Assembly: GCA_018713585.1 (NCBI GenBank)
Contig: DVON01000043.1
Location: 1 to 59,539 of the forward strand
Length of the DNA stretch: 59,539 bases
Direction: 5' to 3'
DNA from: Candidatus Pullilachnospira stercoravium
Lineage (GTDB): Bacteria; Bacillota; Clostridia; Lachnospirales; Lachnospiraceae
The notes under the pieces are model-generated. The model made no database searches and was not told the DNA's origin. It saw nothing but the letters and a program-made list of their open reading frames with translations. The stretch's first letter is position 1, and every line of letters begins with the position of its first letter. Shown piece after piece: positions 33,332 through 42,484 of the stretch. The position numbers were made by a program, and so were the translations under genes.

Positions 33332-34321
33332 ATGCCAGGCTTTGAAGAAATTGTAGGACATAAGGAGATTATCCGGCATTTGCAGAATGCGATTCGGCTG
33401 GGAAAGGTTTCTCACGCGTATATATTCAGCGGTGAGACAGGTTGCGGGAAAAAATTACTGGCAACTGCTTTTGCCATGACACTGCAGTGTGAGCAGCGGG
33501 GAGTGGATCCCTGTCTTACCTGCAGCTCCTGTAAGAAGGCCATGAGCAAAAACCATCCGGATATCATTAATATTACCCACGAGAAGCCCAATTCCATAGG
33601 AATTGAGGATATCCGTTCGCAGCTGATTGATGATGTGGCCATCAAGCCTTATTGCAGTTCTTATAAAATTTATATTATAAGTGAGGCGGAGAAGCTGACT
33701 TTGCAGGCTCAGAACGCTCTGTTGAAAACCATTGAGGAACCGCCGGCCTATGCGGTGATTCTCCTGCTCACGAATAATATGGACGCGCTGCTGCCCACCA
33801 TTACTTCCCGATGTGTGAAGCTGGGGCTGCGGCCGGTAAAAGAAAGTATGGTAAAGGAGTATCTTATGGAAAAACTTCATATACCGGATTATCAGGCGAA
33901 GATGGATGCGTCTCTTGCCCAGGGAAATATCGGAAAGGCAAAACAGCTGGCCCAATCGGAGGATTTTGCCCAGGTCGCAGAGAATGCGCTCCGGCTTCTG
34001 AGACGTTCCGGCGACATGGAGCTTTACGAGCTGGTGGATGCGATTAAGATGCTTTCCGCCGACAAGCAGAACATTTATGACTACCTGGATTTATTTACCA
34101 TGTGGTTTCGGGATGTGCTGCTTTTCAAGGCCACCCGTGAGGTGGACGGACTGGTTTTCAAGGATCAGTTCAACGATATTAAGGAGCGGGCAGGGAAGAG
34201 TTCCTACGAGGGACTGGAAACGATCATTGATGCCATCGAAAAGGCGCGCACACGCCTTCATGCCAATGTCAATTTTGATCTCGTGATGGAACTTCTGTTC
34301 CTGACGATCAAGGAGAATTAG
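33332..34321 (+). CDS. holB: DNA polymerase III delta' subunit
   Basis: A 329-residue AAA+ clamp-loader subunit. It opens with GFEEIVGHKEIIRHLQNAI; the modified P-loop is SGETGCGKKLLA, the zinc site CLTCSSCKK, and the sensor/arginine-finger region ITSRCVKL. Like other delta' proteins it probably does not hydrolyse ATP efficiently. It loads the sliding clamp with the DnaX and delta subunits. GGGAGGTG precedes the ATG at 33332; an upstream in-frame GTG (33323) overlaps that site. It is followed by ricT one base later, the conserved Firmicutes order. Confidence 0.93.
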   Translation: MPGFEEIVGHKEIIRHLQNAIRLGKVSHAYIFSGETGCGKKLLATAFAMTLQCEQRGVDPCLTCSSCKKAMSKNHPDIINITHEKPNSIGIEDIRSQLIDDVAIKPYCSSYKIYIISEAEKLTLQAQNALLKTIEEPPAYAVILLLTNNMDALLPTITSRCVKLGLRPVKESMVKEYLMEKLHIPDYQAKMDASLAQGNIGKAKQLAQSEDFAQVAENALRLLRRSGDMELYELVDAIKMLSADKQNIYDYLDLFTMWFRDVLLFKATREVDGLVFKDQFNDIKERAGKSSYEGLETIIDAIEKARTRLHANVNFDLVMELLFLTIKEN

Positions 34322-34322
34322 A

Positions 34323-35189
34323 ATGGTAAAAATTATTGGAGTCCGTTTTCGGAACGTAGGAAAAATTTATTATTTCAACCCGAAGAATTTTCAGGTGAAG
34401 CCGCAGGATCATGTGATTGTGGAGACTGCCAGGGGCGTGGAGTATGGAACCGTGGTACTGGGACCCAAGGATGTGGACGAGGAAGAGGTGGTGCAGCCTT
34501 TGAAGGATGTGATCCGCATCGCCACTCCAAAGGACGATGCCCGGGAGCAGAGCAACCGGAAAAAAGAACGGGAAGCTTATCAGATCTGTGTGAAAAAGAT
34601 ACGGGAACACGAGCTGGACATGAAGCTGATCGATGTGGAGTACACCTTTGACAACAACAAGGTACTGTTTTATTTCACCGCCGACGGCAGGATTGATTTC
34701 CGGGAGCTGGTGAAGGATCTGGCGGCAGTGTTCAAGACGAGAATCGAACTGCGCCAGATCGGCGTCAGAGATGAGACGAAGATTCTGGGAGGAATCGGCA
34801 TCTGCGGCCGCCCGCTGTGCTGTCACAGCTACTTGTCCGAGTTTGCGCCGGTTTCCATAAAGATGGCAAAAGAACAGAATCTGTCTCTGAATCCGGCGAA
34901 AATTTCCGGTGTCTGCGGGCGCCTGATGTGCTGCCTGAAAAATGAGCAGGAGACTTACGAGTACCTGAACAGAAAGCTGCCGGCCTTAGGTGATACTGTG
35001 ATAACGCCGGATGGAATCAAAGGCGAGGTTCACAGCGTGAATGTCCTTCGGCAGCTGGTGAAGGTGATGGTAAATATCAACGATGAGAAGGAGCTTCGGG
35101 AATATCCGGTGGATGAGCTGAAATTCCGCCTGAGCGGGAAAAAGGGAAAAGGAAAGCCGGCGAAAAAGGAGCAGTCCCGACATGAATAG
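34323..35189 (+). CDS. ricT: PSP1-domain protein RicT/YaaT
   Basis: A 288-residue cytoplasmic protein homologous to B. subtilis YaaT, part of the RicA-RicF-RicT complex that affects sporulation, competence and RNase Y-dependent mRNA processing. The PSP1 core has GGIGICGRPLCCHSYL and SGVCGRLMCCLKNE, whose cysteines belong to the family's cluster-binding set. The early segment VETARGVEYGTVVLGPKDVD is typical. The start is one base after the holB stop and its end overlaps the next gene by eight bases. The partner genes ricA/ricF are not in the window. Confidence 0.93.
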   Translation: MVKIIGVRFRNVGKIYYFNPKNFQVKPQDHVIVETARGVEYGTVVLGPKDVDEEEVVQPLKDVIRIATPKDDAREQSNRKKEREAYQICVKKIREHELDMKLIDVEYTFDNNKVLFYFTADGRIDFRELVKDLAAVFKTRIELRQIGVRDETKILGGIGICGRPLCCHSYLSEFAPVSIKMAKEQNLSLNPAKISGVCGRLMCCLKNEQETYEYLNRKLPALGDTVITPDGIKGEVHSVNVLRQLVKVMVNINDEKELREYPVDELKFRLSGKKGKGKPAKKEQSRHE

Positions 35190-35928
35190 AGAGATTGCCC
35201 TGCAGGAAAATGAACGTCTGGATGATTTGCAGAATGGATATTTTATTATTCAGAACACGAAAAACTTCTGCTATGGTATCGACGCGGTGCTGCTGGCCGG
35301 ATTTGCCAGGGTGAAACCGGGGGAGCGGGTGCTGGATATGGGCACAGGCACCGGGATCATTCCCATCCTTCTGAAAGCAAAAACTCCGGGGGAGCATTTT
35401 ACCGGGCTGGAGATCCAGGAGGAAAGCGCCCAAATGGCCCGGCGCAGTGTGGTATACAACGGGTTGGAGAAGGACATTGAGATCCGTACGGGAGATATCA
35501 GGGAAGCTGCTGCCATATTCGGCAGAGCTTCTTTTTCTGTGGTTACTTGCAATCCGCCTTACATGACAGGCAGCCATGGCCTGGTGAATCCCCATCTTCC
35601 CAAGGCTATAGCCCGCCATGAGGTGCTCTGTACTCTGGAGGATGTGATTTCTCAGGCGGCGCAGGTGCTGGAGCCCAGAGGGAGATTTTACATGGTGCAT
35701 CGTCCGTTCCGGCTGGCGGAGATTATGGGTCTGATGATGAAGTATCAGTTGGAGCCTAAGCGGATGCGGCTGGTTTATCCATACGTGGATAAGGAACCGA
35801 ATATGGTACTGATCGAAGGGCTGCTGGGAGGAAATCCCAGGATCACAGTGGAAAAACCGCTGATCGTTTATGAACGGCCCGGGGTTTATACGGATGAAAT
35901 CCGGGAGATTTACGGGGACGGGCGCTGA
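35182..35928 (+). CDS. tRNA1(Val) (adenine-37-N6)-methyltransferase, YabB/TrmN6 family
   Basis: A 248-residue SAM-dependent methyltransferase. Motif I is VLDMGTGTGIIPILL and the catalytic motif NPPY is in VVTCNPPYMTG, as in N6-adenine methyltransferases. The gene neighbourhood (holB-ricT-this-rsmI) matches yabB of B. subtilis, whose homologue modifies adenine-37 of tRNA-Val. It overlaps ricT by eight bases, and the next gene follows 110 bases later. Activity on tRNA is inferred from homology and gene order. Confidence 0.9.
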   Translation: MNREIALQENERLDDLQNGYFIIQNTKNFCYGIDAVLLAGFARVKPGERVLDMGTGTGIIPILLKAKTPGEHFTGLEIQEESAQMARRSVVYNGLEKDIEIRTGDIREAAAIFGRASFSVVTCNPPYMTGSHGLVNPHLPKAIARHEVLCTLEDVISQAAQVLEPRGRFYMVHRPFRLAEIMGLMMKYQLEPKRMRLVYPYVDKEPNMVLIEGLLGGNPRITVEKPLIVYERPGVYTDEIREIYGDGR

Positions 35929-36038
35929 GAATAAGGCGGGGCCGGACTGTATGCATGTTTTTGGTGGTATGGAAACTGAACGACTGCGGTGTAGGATAGA
36001 AAATGCCGGGAAAGACCGGCAGGACAGAGGAGAAGCTT

Positions 36039-36908
36039 ATGGCAGGAACATTGTATTTGTGCGCGACGCCCATCGGTAATCTGGAGGATATTACCTTCCG
36101 GGTATTGCGGACGCTGAAGGAAGTGGATCTGATTGCTGCGGAGGATACCAGAAACAGTATCCGTCTGCTGAATCATTTTGAGATCCGGACGCCCATGACC
36201 AGCTATCATGAGTTTAACAAGATCGAGAAGGGCCGGTATCTGGTGCGCCAGCTTCTGGAGGGAAAGGAAATCGCCCTGATTACGGATGCCGGAACGCCGG
36301 GGATCTCAGACCCCGGGGAGGAGCTGGTGGCCATGTGCCAGGAAGCGGGGATCCGGGTGACTTCTCTGCCGGGACCTGCCGCCTGTATCACCGCGCTGAC
36401 CATGTCGGGGCTTCCCACCCGTCGGTTTGCCTTTGAGGCTTTTCTTCCTTCCGATAAGAAAGAGAAGCAGGCGGTGCTCAAAGAGCTGGAGACGGAGACC
36501 AGGACCGTGATCATGTATGAGGCGCCCCACCGGCTGGTGAAAACCCTGGAGGAGCTTTACGGGGCGCTGGGAGACCGGAGGATTTCCGTGTGCCGGGAGC
36601 TGACCAAGAAGCATGAGACGGTGTTCGCGACGACGCTTCGGGAGGCACTGGAGTATTATCAGAAGCAGGAACCCAGAGGCGAGTGCGTGATCGTCATGGA
36701 AGGCAGAAGCCGGAGGCAGATGGAGGAAGAAAAACAGAAGGCCTGGGAGAGTATGAGTCTCACGGAACATATGCGGTATTATGAAGAGCAGGGGATTGGC
36801 CGGAAGGAGGCCATGAAGCTGGTGGCAAAGGACCGGGGTGTGGGAAAGAGAGACGTGTATCAGGGACTTCTGGAAGAAGAAAAGAAAGGGCTGCCATATG
36901 AGGAATGA
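36039..36908 (+). CDS. rsmI: 16S rRNA (cytidine-1402-2'-O)-methyltransferase
   Basis: A 289-residue SAM-dependent enzyme of the tetrapyrrole-methylase fold, which 2'-O-methylates C1402 in the decoding centre. Family segments are LYLCATPIGNLEDITFRVL, AAEDTRNS, LITDAGTPGISDPGEEL and SLPGPAACITALTMSGLP. AGAGGAG lies 7 bases before the ATG at 36039; the frame is open from 36003 without a site. It ends within a terminator stem, so its last codons (LPYEE) and stop are part of the hairpin. Confidence 0.95.
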   Translation: MAGTLYLCATPIGNLEDITFRVLRTLKEVDLIAAEDTRNSIRLLNHFEIRTPMTSYHEFNKIEKGRYLVRQLLEGKEIALITDAGTPGISDPGEELVAMCQEAGIRVTSLPGPAACITALTMSGLPTRRFAFEAFLPSDKKEKQAVLKELETETRTVIMYEAPHRLVKTLEELYGALGDRRISVCRELTKKHETVFATTLREALEYYQKQEPRGECVIVMEGRSRRQMEEEKQKAWESMSLTEHMRYYEEQGIGRKEAMKLVAKDRGVGKRDVYQGLLEEEKKGLPYEE

Positions 36909-36935
36909 AGTTCCTCATATGGCAGCCTCTTTTTA
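36889..36935. terminator. 17-bp stem terminator overlapping the rsmI stop codon
   Basis: GGCTGCCATATGAGGAA (36889-36905) pairs perfectly with TTCCTCATATGGCAGCC (36911-36927) around a 5-base loop, then TCTTTTT. It also serves the convergent hexosaminidase gene. Confidence 0.9.
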
Positions 36936-38843
36936 AATGGTGTCCATCAGGCAGCAGCCGCTGACAATATAGTGCCACCGGTTCTCCAGCATGGATTCCT
37001 CCACCGGATGGTTTTTGGCCTCTTTCACCGCGAAGTAGGGCATCCGTTCCTGCTCCAGCTCCTCCAGACGGCTGACGGAACCGTTCAGGTATGACTCGAT
37101 TCTCCGTTTGTGGCTGGCCAGACGGGTAAGCACGCCGCCCAGCTTGATGTCCAGAAGCTCATAGCCGAAGGGCTTGGCGTCCCGCAGCCACAGCTGTTCC
37201 CGGATTGTTTTCATTTTCCACAGGTGATCGATGATGTTGGGGATAACCTTATCGCAGATATCCCGGAGTGTGGATAAGTCTTTGCTGTCGTAGGCGTCCT
37301 TGATCCGGATACCCAGGTCGGCCTTCTGTGCCAGAACCTGCGCGAACTCTTCATAGAAATGGAACAGGTCCGCATAGGCCGGTGAGGTCTGTGCGCAGGA
37401 AGCCATCCGCAGAGCCAGATCTCTGTAATAAGTCTGAGTATCGATTCCTTTCAGGTGGTAGTCGAACATTCCCAGCATATTGTCCTGATACAGATAGTAT
37501 TTGGAGGGGTTGTCGGAACCCATGTTGTTTCCCATACCCGTGAAAAGGGAATCGAAAGCTTCCAGCTGCCAGAAATCCTCCAGGCGGCCGCCGGTGCAGG
37601 CTTCAAATTCTTCCTTCAAATCCTCCTTGCACACGGTTTCGTGGAAGCCCAGATGGGCGAAGAGTACCAGACCCGGGTATACGGCATCCAGCGGCGTCTC
37701 GGATCCGTTGTCCATCCAGGCGGTACAGAAGATTTCCGGCACCTGATACTCCCGGCAGGCCTCCAGGGCGCTGACGGTACAGCGGAACGCCCGTCCGTAG
37801 TTGGGAGCGATGCCGTTCCACATCCAGACACCGCCGGCAAAGGTCAGATGATTGGTGAGCTCCTGGTGTACCCGCAGCATATTCCGGTACAGCGGGCCGT
37901 TTTCGTTGTAGTAATCCCAGTAAACCAGTCCCAGCTCCTTGTCCGGTTTTTCCCAGCCGGAGGTATCCGTTGTCTCATCCACATCGTAATAACCGCCGCC
38001 GGTGTTGGCGGTGATATACATATCACTCCAGATCATGGGGGTCAGTCCCAGCTTCGGGCAGATGGCAAATACCCGGGCGCTGTGTTCTTTCATCAGCTTC
38101 GCACTCTCCCGGTAGCCGTTTTTCTTCAGATATTCGCCGAGACCCAGCTGGGCAGCCTCATCCATTCCCAGATGTACCCGGCGGGTGGAAAAGGAATCCT
38201 TCACCGCCACAAGCAGTTCCTCGATAAAGTCATAAACCTTCTCTTCCCCCACCATCAGAATATCCTCGGTGTCTTTGATATCTTTGCCCAGAGGCCATTT
38301 CAGCGCGTTGCGCAGATGGGCCAGCGTCTGGATGCAAGGTACCAGCTCAATGCCGAAAATCTGCGCGTAGTCGTCCATTTCCCGGATTTCTTCTCTGGAA
38401 TAGCGTCCCCGGTAAATGCCGAAATAGGGCTCCCCGGGAACCTCATAGGTTTCCTCTGTGTACAGCATCAGCAGATTCATGCCGATCCGGGCCAGCTTGC
38501 GGATCATTGCCTTGACGGTTTCCGTGGTAAATACGGAATTTCTGGAGCAGTCCAGCATAAATCCGTCTCTGGGGAAGCATACGGTCTCGGTCTTTTCGGA
38601 AACCGTGTCCGCAGAACGGTGCAGGGCCCAGCTCAGCCCCCGGAAATAATGAGCGGGTTCCTTGCAGCGGATGGTGATGCTGTTTCCTTCTCTTTTGGCG
38701 TAAAGCTCTTCCCTGTCCTGAAAGGCAACGGAGATGGTCAGGGAATCTTCCCCGGACACTCCGGAAGTTTCCTGAAGCAGAATATTGGTACCCTCCTGAA
38801 GACGCTGGGTTACAGCAGGGTCGCCGGTCAGTAAAAAGTTCAT
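36933..38843 (-). CDS. GH20 beta-N-acetylhexosaminidase-like glycosidase
   Basis: A 636-residue protein without a signal peptide, so it should act in the cytoplasm. An N-terminal GH20b-like domain (about 1-95) precedes the barrel. The substrate-assisted catalytic pair Asp228-Glu229 lies in RRVHLGMDEA (224-230), matching the GH20 H-x-G-x-D-E motif. DGFMLDCSRNSVFTTETVK is the usual entry into the barrel. A helical C-terminal region of about 180 residues follows. The enzyme removes terminal GlcNAc or GalNAc from imported oligosaccharides (host glycans or cell-wall fragments); specificity cannot be read. GGGAGGA precedes the ATG; no transporter is adjacent. Confidence 0.88.
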   Translation of the reverse strand: MNFLLTGDPAVTQRLQEGTNILLQETSGVSGEDSLTISVAFQDREELYAKREGNSITIRCKEPAHYFRGLSWALHRSADTVSEKTETVCFPRDGFMLDCSRNSVFTTETVKAMIRKLARIGMNLLMLYTEETYEVPGEPYFGIYRGRYSREEIREMDDYAQIFGIELVPCIQTLAHLRNALKWPLGKDIKDTEDILMVGEEKVYDFIEELLVAVKDSFSTRRVHLGMDEAAQLGLGEYLKKNGYRESAKLMKEHSARVFAICPKLGLTPMIWSDMYITANTGGGYYDVDETTDTSGWEKPDKELGLVYWDYYNENGPLYRNMLRVHQELTNHLTFAGGVWMWNGIAPNYGRAFRCTVSALEACREYQVPEIFCTAWMDNGSETPLDAVYPGLVLFAHLGFHETVCKEDLKEEFEACTGGRLEDFWQLEAFDSLFTGMGNNMGSDNPSKYYLYQDNMLGMFDYHLKGIDTQTYYRDLALRMASCAQTSPAYADLFHFYEEFAQVLAQKADLGIRIKDAYDSKDLSTLRDICDKVIPNIIDHLWKMKTIREQLWLRDAKPFGYELLDIKLGGVLTRLASHKRRIESYLNGSVSRLEELEQERMPYFAVKEAKNHPVEESMLENRWHYIVSGCCLMDTI

Positions 38844-38932
38844 TATATAGTTCCTCCCATATCAGATTTTGACGTCAGAATGGCCGTCTGTACTCATATT
38901 TTACTGAATACCGGGGGAAATGTAAATAAGGA

Positions 38933-38961
38933 TTGAGAACTGCCCGCAAAAGTGTTACACT
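38933..38961 (+). promoter_or_regulatory. promoter of the CDF exporter gene
   Basis: TTGAGA (38933-38938), 17 bases, TACACT (38956-38961). Confidence 0.6.
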
Positions 38962-39030
38962 GGAAAGAATGAAAAATCCGGTACCTTCCGGCCGCCAGCC
39001 GAAAGGATGCCGAAAGTGAGAGGGTTTGGT

Positions 39031-40221
39031 ATGACAGAGTTTCTCGTAAAACGATTTGTGAAAAATTATCAGGATACGGATGATCTGCAGGTGCGAACTG
39101 CCTACGGTGTGCTTTCCAGCCTTGTGGGAATCTGCTGTAATGTGCTGCTGTTTGCCGCCAAGGTGGTGATTGGAATGGTGATGAACAGTATTTCCGTGAC
39201 GGCGGACGCCTTCAACAACCTTTCGGATGCTGCTTCTTCCGTAATCAGCTTTGTGGGGGTGAAGATGGCGGATAAACCGGCAGATGAAGAACATCCTTTC
39301 GGCCATGGAAGGATGGAGTACATTGCGGCGCTGATTGTCTCTTTTCTGGTCATCGAGGTGGGATTCACCTTTTTCAAAAGCAGTATCGGAAAGCTGCGTA
39401 CCCCGGAAACCATGAATTTTGACCTGGTTCCATTTCTTATTCTTCTGCTGTCTGTGGCTGTAAAGCTGTGGATGGGAATGTTTAACAGGAAACTGGGAAG
39501 ACGTATTGATTCCAAAGTGCTGCTGGCTACCGCCACGGATTCGCTGGGGGACGTGGTGACCACCAGTGTGACGATCCTGTCCATTCTGGTATACCGTTTC
39601 CTGGGATGGAATATCGATGCGGTAATGGGAATTCTCGTCTCCCTGGTGGTGATGTGGGCGGGTATCGGCATTGCCCGGGACACCCTGGAACCCCTGATCG
39701 GCCAGGCGGGAGACCCGGAACTGGCTGCCAGAATCCGCAGGGAAGTGGAGTCCTACGACGGGATTGTGGGAACTCATGACATGATCCTTCACAGCTACGG
39801 GCCGGGAAGAACCATGGCTTCCCTTCATGCGGAGGTCCCCCGTGACCGGAATATCGAAGATTCCCACGAGGTGATCGATCAGGCAGAGCGGGAAGTATCC
39901 AGAAAGCTGGGTGTTTTTCTGGTCATCCATATGGATCCTGTGGAAATGAAGGATGAGGAAGTTCTGGAATGTCGGCAGAAACTGGAGGCGTATCTCGGGG
40001 ATCTGAATCCGGAGCTGAAGTTCCATGATTTTCGGATGGTGAAGGGAAAGCATCATACTAATTTGATTTTTGATGTGGTGGTTCCTTATTCCTACACGGA
40101 AGAAATGGAGCAGGAGCTGAAAGAAAAGATACAGGAGCATATGAAGGAAATCGACAGCCGGTATGCCTGCGTGATTACGGTAGATAAAAGTTATATTGGA
40201 AATTCCTCAGGTGATTCCTGA
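39031..40221 (+). CDS. cation diffusion facilitator (CDF) exporter
   Basis: A 396-residue membrane protein with six helices in the first 210 residues, then a cytoplasmic ferredoxin-like domain and an extended tail. Metal-site residues in helix 2 are FNNLSDAASS (Asn-x-x-x-Asp) and in helix 5 TDSLGDVVTT (Asp-x-x-x-Asp). The N/D-D set, without His, is closer to Mn2+ exporters than to Zn2+ exporters (His-x-x-x-Asp); this is an inference from known family patterns. HPFGHGRMEY is the conserved loop. GAGAGGG before the ATG at 39031 is better placed than any site for the in-frame ATG at 39007. A short hairpin (40201-40226) overlaps the end. Confidence 0.88.
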   Translation: MTEFLVKRFVKNYQDTDDLQVRTAYGVLSSLVGICCNVLLFAAKVVIGMVMNSISVTADAFNNLSDAASSVISFVGVKMADKPADEEHPFGHGRMEYIAALIVSFLVIEVGFTFFKSSIGKLRTPETMNFDLVPFLILLLSVAVKLWMGMFNRKLGRRIDSKVLLATATDSLGDVVTTSVTILSILVYRFLGWNIDAVMGILVSLVVMWAGIGIARDTLEPLIGQAGDPELAARIRREVESYDGIVGTHDMILHSYGPGRTMASLHAEVPRDRNIEDSHEVIDQAEREVSRKLGVFLVIHMDPVEMKDEEVLECRQKLEAYLGDLNPELKFHDFRMVKGKHHTNLIFDVVVPYSYTEEMEQELKEKIQEHMKEIDSRYACVITVDKSYIGNSSGDS

Positions 40222-40304
40222 GAATTGCGGAGCGGATTTCTGAAATCCCCTTCGGGGATACCTTTATGGCCATTCGGCTGAAATTAATGAAAGGAGGAAG
40301 GCTG

Positions 40305-40877
40305 ATGAAGCTTGCGGTATTATTTCCCGGTATCGGGTATCATGTGGATAAACCGCTTTTGTACTATGGAAGAAAGCTGGCAGTTCAGAGGGGATTTGAG
40401 GTGATTCCGGTTCCCTACGGGAATTTTCCCGATGGCGTGAAAGGTTCGCCTGAAAAAATGAAGCAGGCCTTTCTCAGCGCGCTGCAGCAGACGGAAGAGA
40501 TTTTAGGAGAAGTGGATTTTGAGAACTATGAGGAAATCCTGTTTGTCTCAAAGAGTGTGGGAACAGCGGTGGCCTCGGCTTACGGGGCGAAACATGGGCT
40601 GCGGACCAGAAATCTTTATTTTACGCCGGTGGAGGAATCTTTTTCCCTCATGGAGCAGCCCGGAATCGTATTCCACGGAACCAAAGATCCCTGGGCCGGG
40701 ACGGAAGCGGTGAAAAAAGGCTGCCGGGAAAAAGAGCTTCCGCTGATTCTGGTGGAGGACGGAAACCATTCTCTGGAGACGGGAAGAACCATGCGGGACT
40801 TGAAGATCCTCAAAAAAGTCATGCGGATTTCGGGACGGTATCTGGATGGGAAAATAACAGAGGAAAAAATCATTTAG
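40305..40877 (+). CDS. alpha/beta-hydrolase-fold protein
   Basis: A 190-residue protein starting MKLAVLFPGIGYHVDKPLLY. The nucleophile elbow is probably VSKSVGTAV (S-x-S-x-G-like), the acid is in FHGTKDPWAG, and the His in VEDGNHSLETG: the order of a small alpha/beta hydrolase. It is shorter than most esterases and lacks a lid. The substrate is unknown. AAGGAGG precedes the ATG at 40305. It lies 83 bases after the exporter, is possibly co-transcribed with it, and is followed by a strong terminator. Confidence 0.75.
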   Translation: MKLAVLFPGIGYHVDKPLLYYGRKLAVQRGFEVIPVPYGNFPDGVKGSPEKMKQAFLSALQQTEEILGEVDFENYEEILFVSKSVGTAVASAYGAKHGLRTRNLYFTPVEESFSLMEQPGIVFHGTKDPWAGTEAVKKGCREKELPLILVEDGNHSLETGRTMRDLKILKKVMRISGRYLDGKITEEKII

Positions 40878-40951
40878 TCAGAGAAAAGCACCCATCGCGG
40901 CGGCACTGCCGGATAACGGAAGAAGGTTTCCGTAGAGAAGAAAATGCAATA

Positions 40952-40996
40952 CCCTGTTTCGATTCCCGAAATAAAAGGGATCGAAACAGGGTTTTG
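40952..40996. terminator. bidirectional terminator
   Basis: CCCTGTTTCGAT (40952-40963) pairs with ATCGAAACAGGG (40980-40991), extended by CCC/GGG, then TTTTG. It separates the hydrolase from the convergent NCS2 permease. Confidence 0.9.
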
Positions 40997-41008
40997 CTGA
41001 ATGTTCAT

Positions 41009-42358
41009 CTATTTTTCCTGAGCCTTTTCTCCGGGCAGGATCAGATTCAGAAGAATGGCCATGATGGTGGCGATAACCACGGGAGATCTGCCGAAGATCA
41101 TGGTGGCCCATTCCGGGAACTGTGCCAGAGAAGCCTGTGCCTGGGAAACACCCATGCCCAGCGCCACGGAAAGTCCCACGATGGAGGTGTTCCGGTAATT
41201 CATTTCCTGGCGGAAAATCAGCTTGATTCCCGTCATGGCGATGGAGGCGAACACGGAGATGGTGGCGCCGCCCAGCACGCACTGGGGAATGGTGGTCAGC
41301 AGCGCGGAAAATTTGGGAACAAATCCGGCGATCAGCAGGATGACTGCCGCCAGTCCCAGCACACAGCGGTTGATGACCTTTGTGGTGGTGACAATTCCCA
41401 CGTTCTGGCTGTAGGTGGCCGTCGGAAGGCCGCCCAGGAACGCGTCCAGAATGTTGGACAATCCGTACATTACAATACCGCCCTGCAGCTCCTTATCTTC
41501 CGGATCACGGTTCATACTTCCCACGGTGGTGGCGGAGAAATCGCCGATGGCCTGAATGGAATTCACTGCAAAGAGAATCGCGATGGCGACGCAGGAAGAG
41601 GGCTCAAAGGTAATGCCGAAATGCAGGGGCTGGGGAACCTGGAACAGGCCTGCGCTCTGGATACCGGAAAGATCCACCAGACCCAGACAGGCCGCAAAGA
41701 TATATCCGGCGATAATTCCCACCAGGATGGAAGCCAGCTTCAGAAAGCCCCTGGCAAAATGATTCAGTCCGATCACCACGGCCAGGGTAAAGAATGCTGC
41801 CAGCCAGTTTTTCCAGGAACCGTAATCAGGATTGGAGGTTCCGCCGGCCATGTAGTTGACGGCGGTGGGGTACAGGGAAAGTCCGATGGTAAAGACCACG
41901 GTTCCTGTGACAATCGGCGGAAACAGAATCCGGATTTTCCGGATACCGAACCCTACAAGGATGGCCACGATACCACCCACAATCTGCGCGCCCAGTATGG
42001 TGCCGATATCAGCCACCTCGGCGATGGCCTGCATGCTGGGAACGTAGGCAAAGCTGATTCCCATAATCACCGGAAGGGAAGAACCCAGCTGGAAATTTTT
42101 AATACGCACAATGGGAAACAGCTGCAGCAATGTACTGATGGCAGAACAGAACAGTGCCGCCTGAATCAGAATTACCCGGTCCGCATCGCTGATTCCGGCA
42201 ACGCCTGCAATGATGATGGAAGGAGTAACGCATCCCACAATCATGGCCACCACATGCTGGAGCGCCAGCGGAAGGGCCTGGCTGAATGCGGGAACTCCCC
42301 CCAGCTCAAAGACAGAAGCACGGCTTTTGGAACCGGAAGGTTGATGGTTTGACTTCAT
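41009..42358 (-). CDS. NCS2-family xanthine/uracil-type permease
   Basis: A 449-residue transporter with fourteen predicted helices. The NAT/NCS2 signature is TATYSQNVGIVTTTKVINR, and the substrate-region glutamate segment is GNFSATT-like (AIGDFSATTVG). The protein resembles xanthine/uric acid permeases (PbuX, PucJ/PucK, UacT) more than uracil permease. It would import a purine base with H+ or Na+. AGGAGG precedes the ATG. A structured leader of about 120 bases with three hairpins precedes the gene and may control it; it is not a recognisable purine riboswitch. Confidence 0.9.
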   Translation of the reverse strand: MKSNHQPSGSKSRASVFELGGVPAFSQALPLALQHVVAMIVGCVTPSIIIAGVAGISDADRVILIQAALFCSAISTLLQLFPIVRIKNFQLGSSLPVIMGISFAYVPSMQAIAEVADIGTILGAQIVGGIVAILVGFGIRKIRILFPPIVTGTVVFTIGLSLYPTAVNYMAGGTSNPDYGSWKNWLAAFFTLAVVIGLNHFARGFLKLASILVGIIAGYIFAACLGLVDLSGIQSAGLFQVPQPLHFGITFEPSSCVAIAILFAVNSIQAIGDFSATTVGSMNRDPEDKELQGGIVMYGLSNILDAFLGGLPTATYSQNVGIVTTTKVINRCVLGLAAVILLIAGFVPKFSALLTTIPQCVLGGATISVFASIAMTGIKLIFRQEMNYRNTSIVGLSVALGMGVSQAQASLAQFPEWATMIFGRSPVVIATIMAILLNLILPGEKAQEK

Positions 42359-42383
42359 ATAGATATCCTCCTGAGTAAATTGT

Positions 42384-42480
42384 CCCCGGCAGCCGCATGC
42401 TCCTTTGGCCGGGGCGTATTCCGCCGTGTGTACCCGCAGGGTAGTACGGCAGGGAGCGGTTCATCTCTGAATTCCGCTCC
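42384..42480 (-). promoter_or_regulatory. three-hairpin structured leader of the NCS2 permease gene
   Basis: On the minus strand three stems follow each other. The first is GGAGCGG/CCGCTCC (42480-42453, with inner TTCA/TGAA pairing). The second is GCCGT/ACGGC enclosing ACCC/GGGT (42450-42423). The third is CCCCGGC/GCCGGGG (42414-42384). The leader fills nearly the whole space from the predicted start of transcription to the ribosome site. Purine-aptamer core sequences are absent. It could be an attenuator, a protein site or an unassigned riboswitch. Confidence 0.55.
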
Positions 42481-42484
42481 TACT

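Noticed and set aside
42384-42480. Purine (guanine/adenine) or 2'-deoxyguanosine riboswitch before the NCS2 permease
   Set aside because: The conserved junction sequences and the two kissing hairpin loops of the purine aptamer are absent; only three simple stems are seen.
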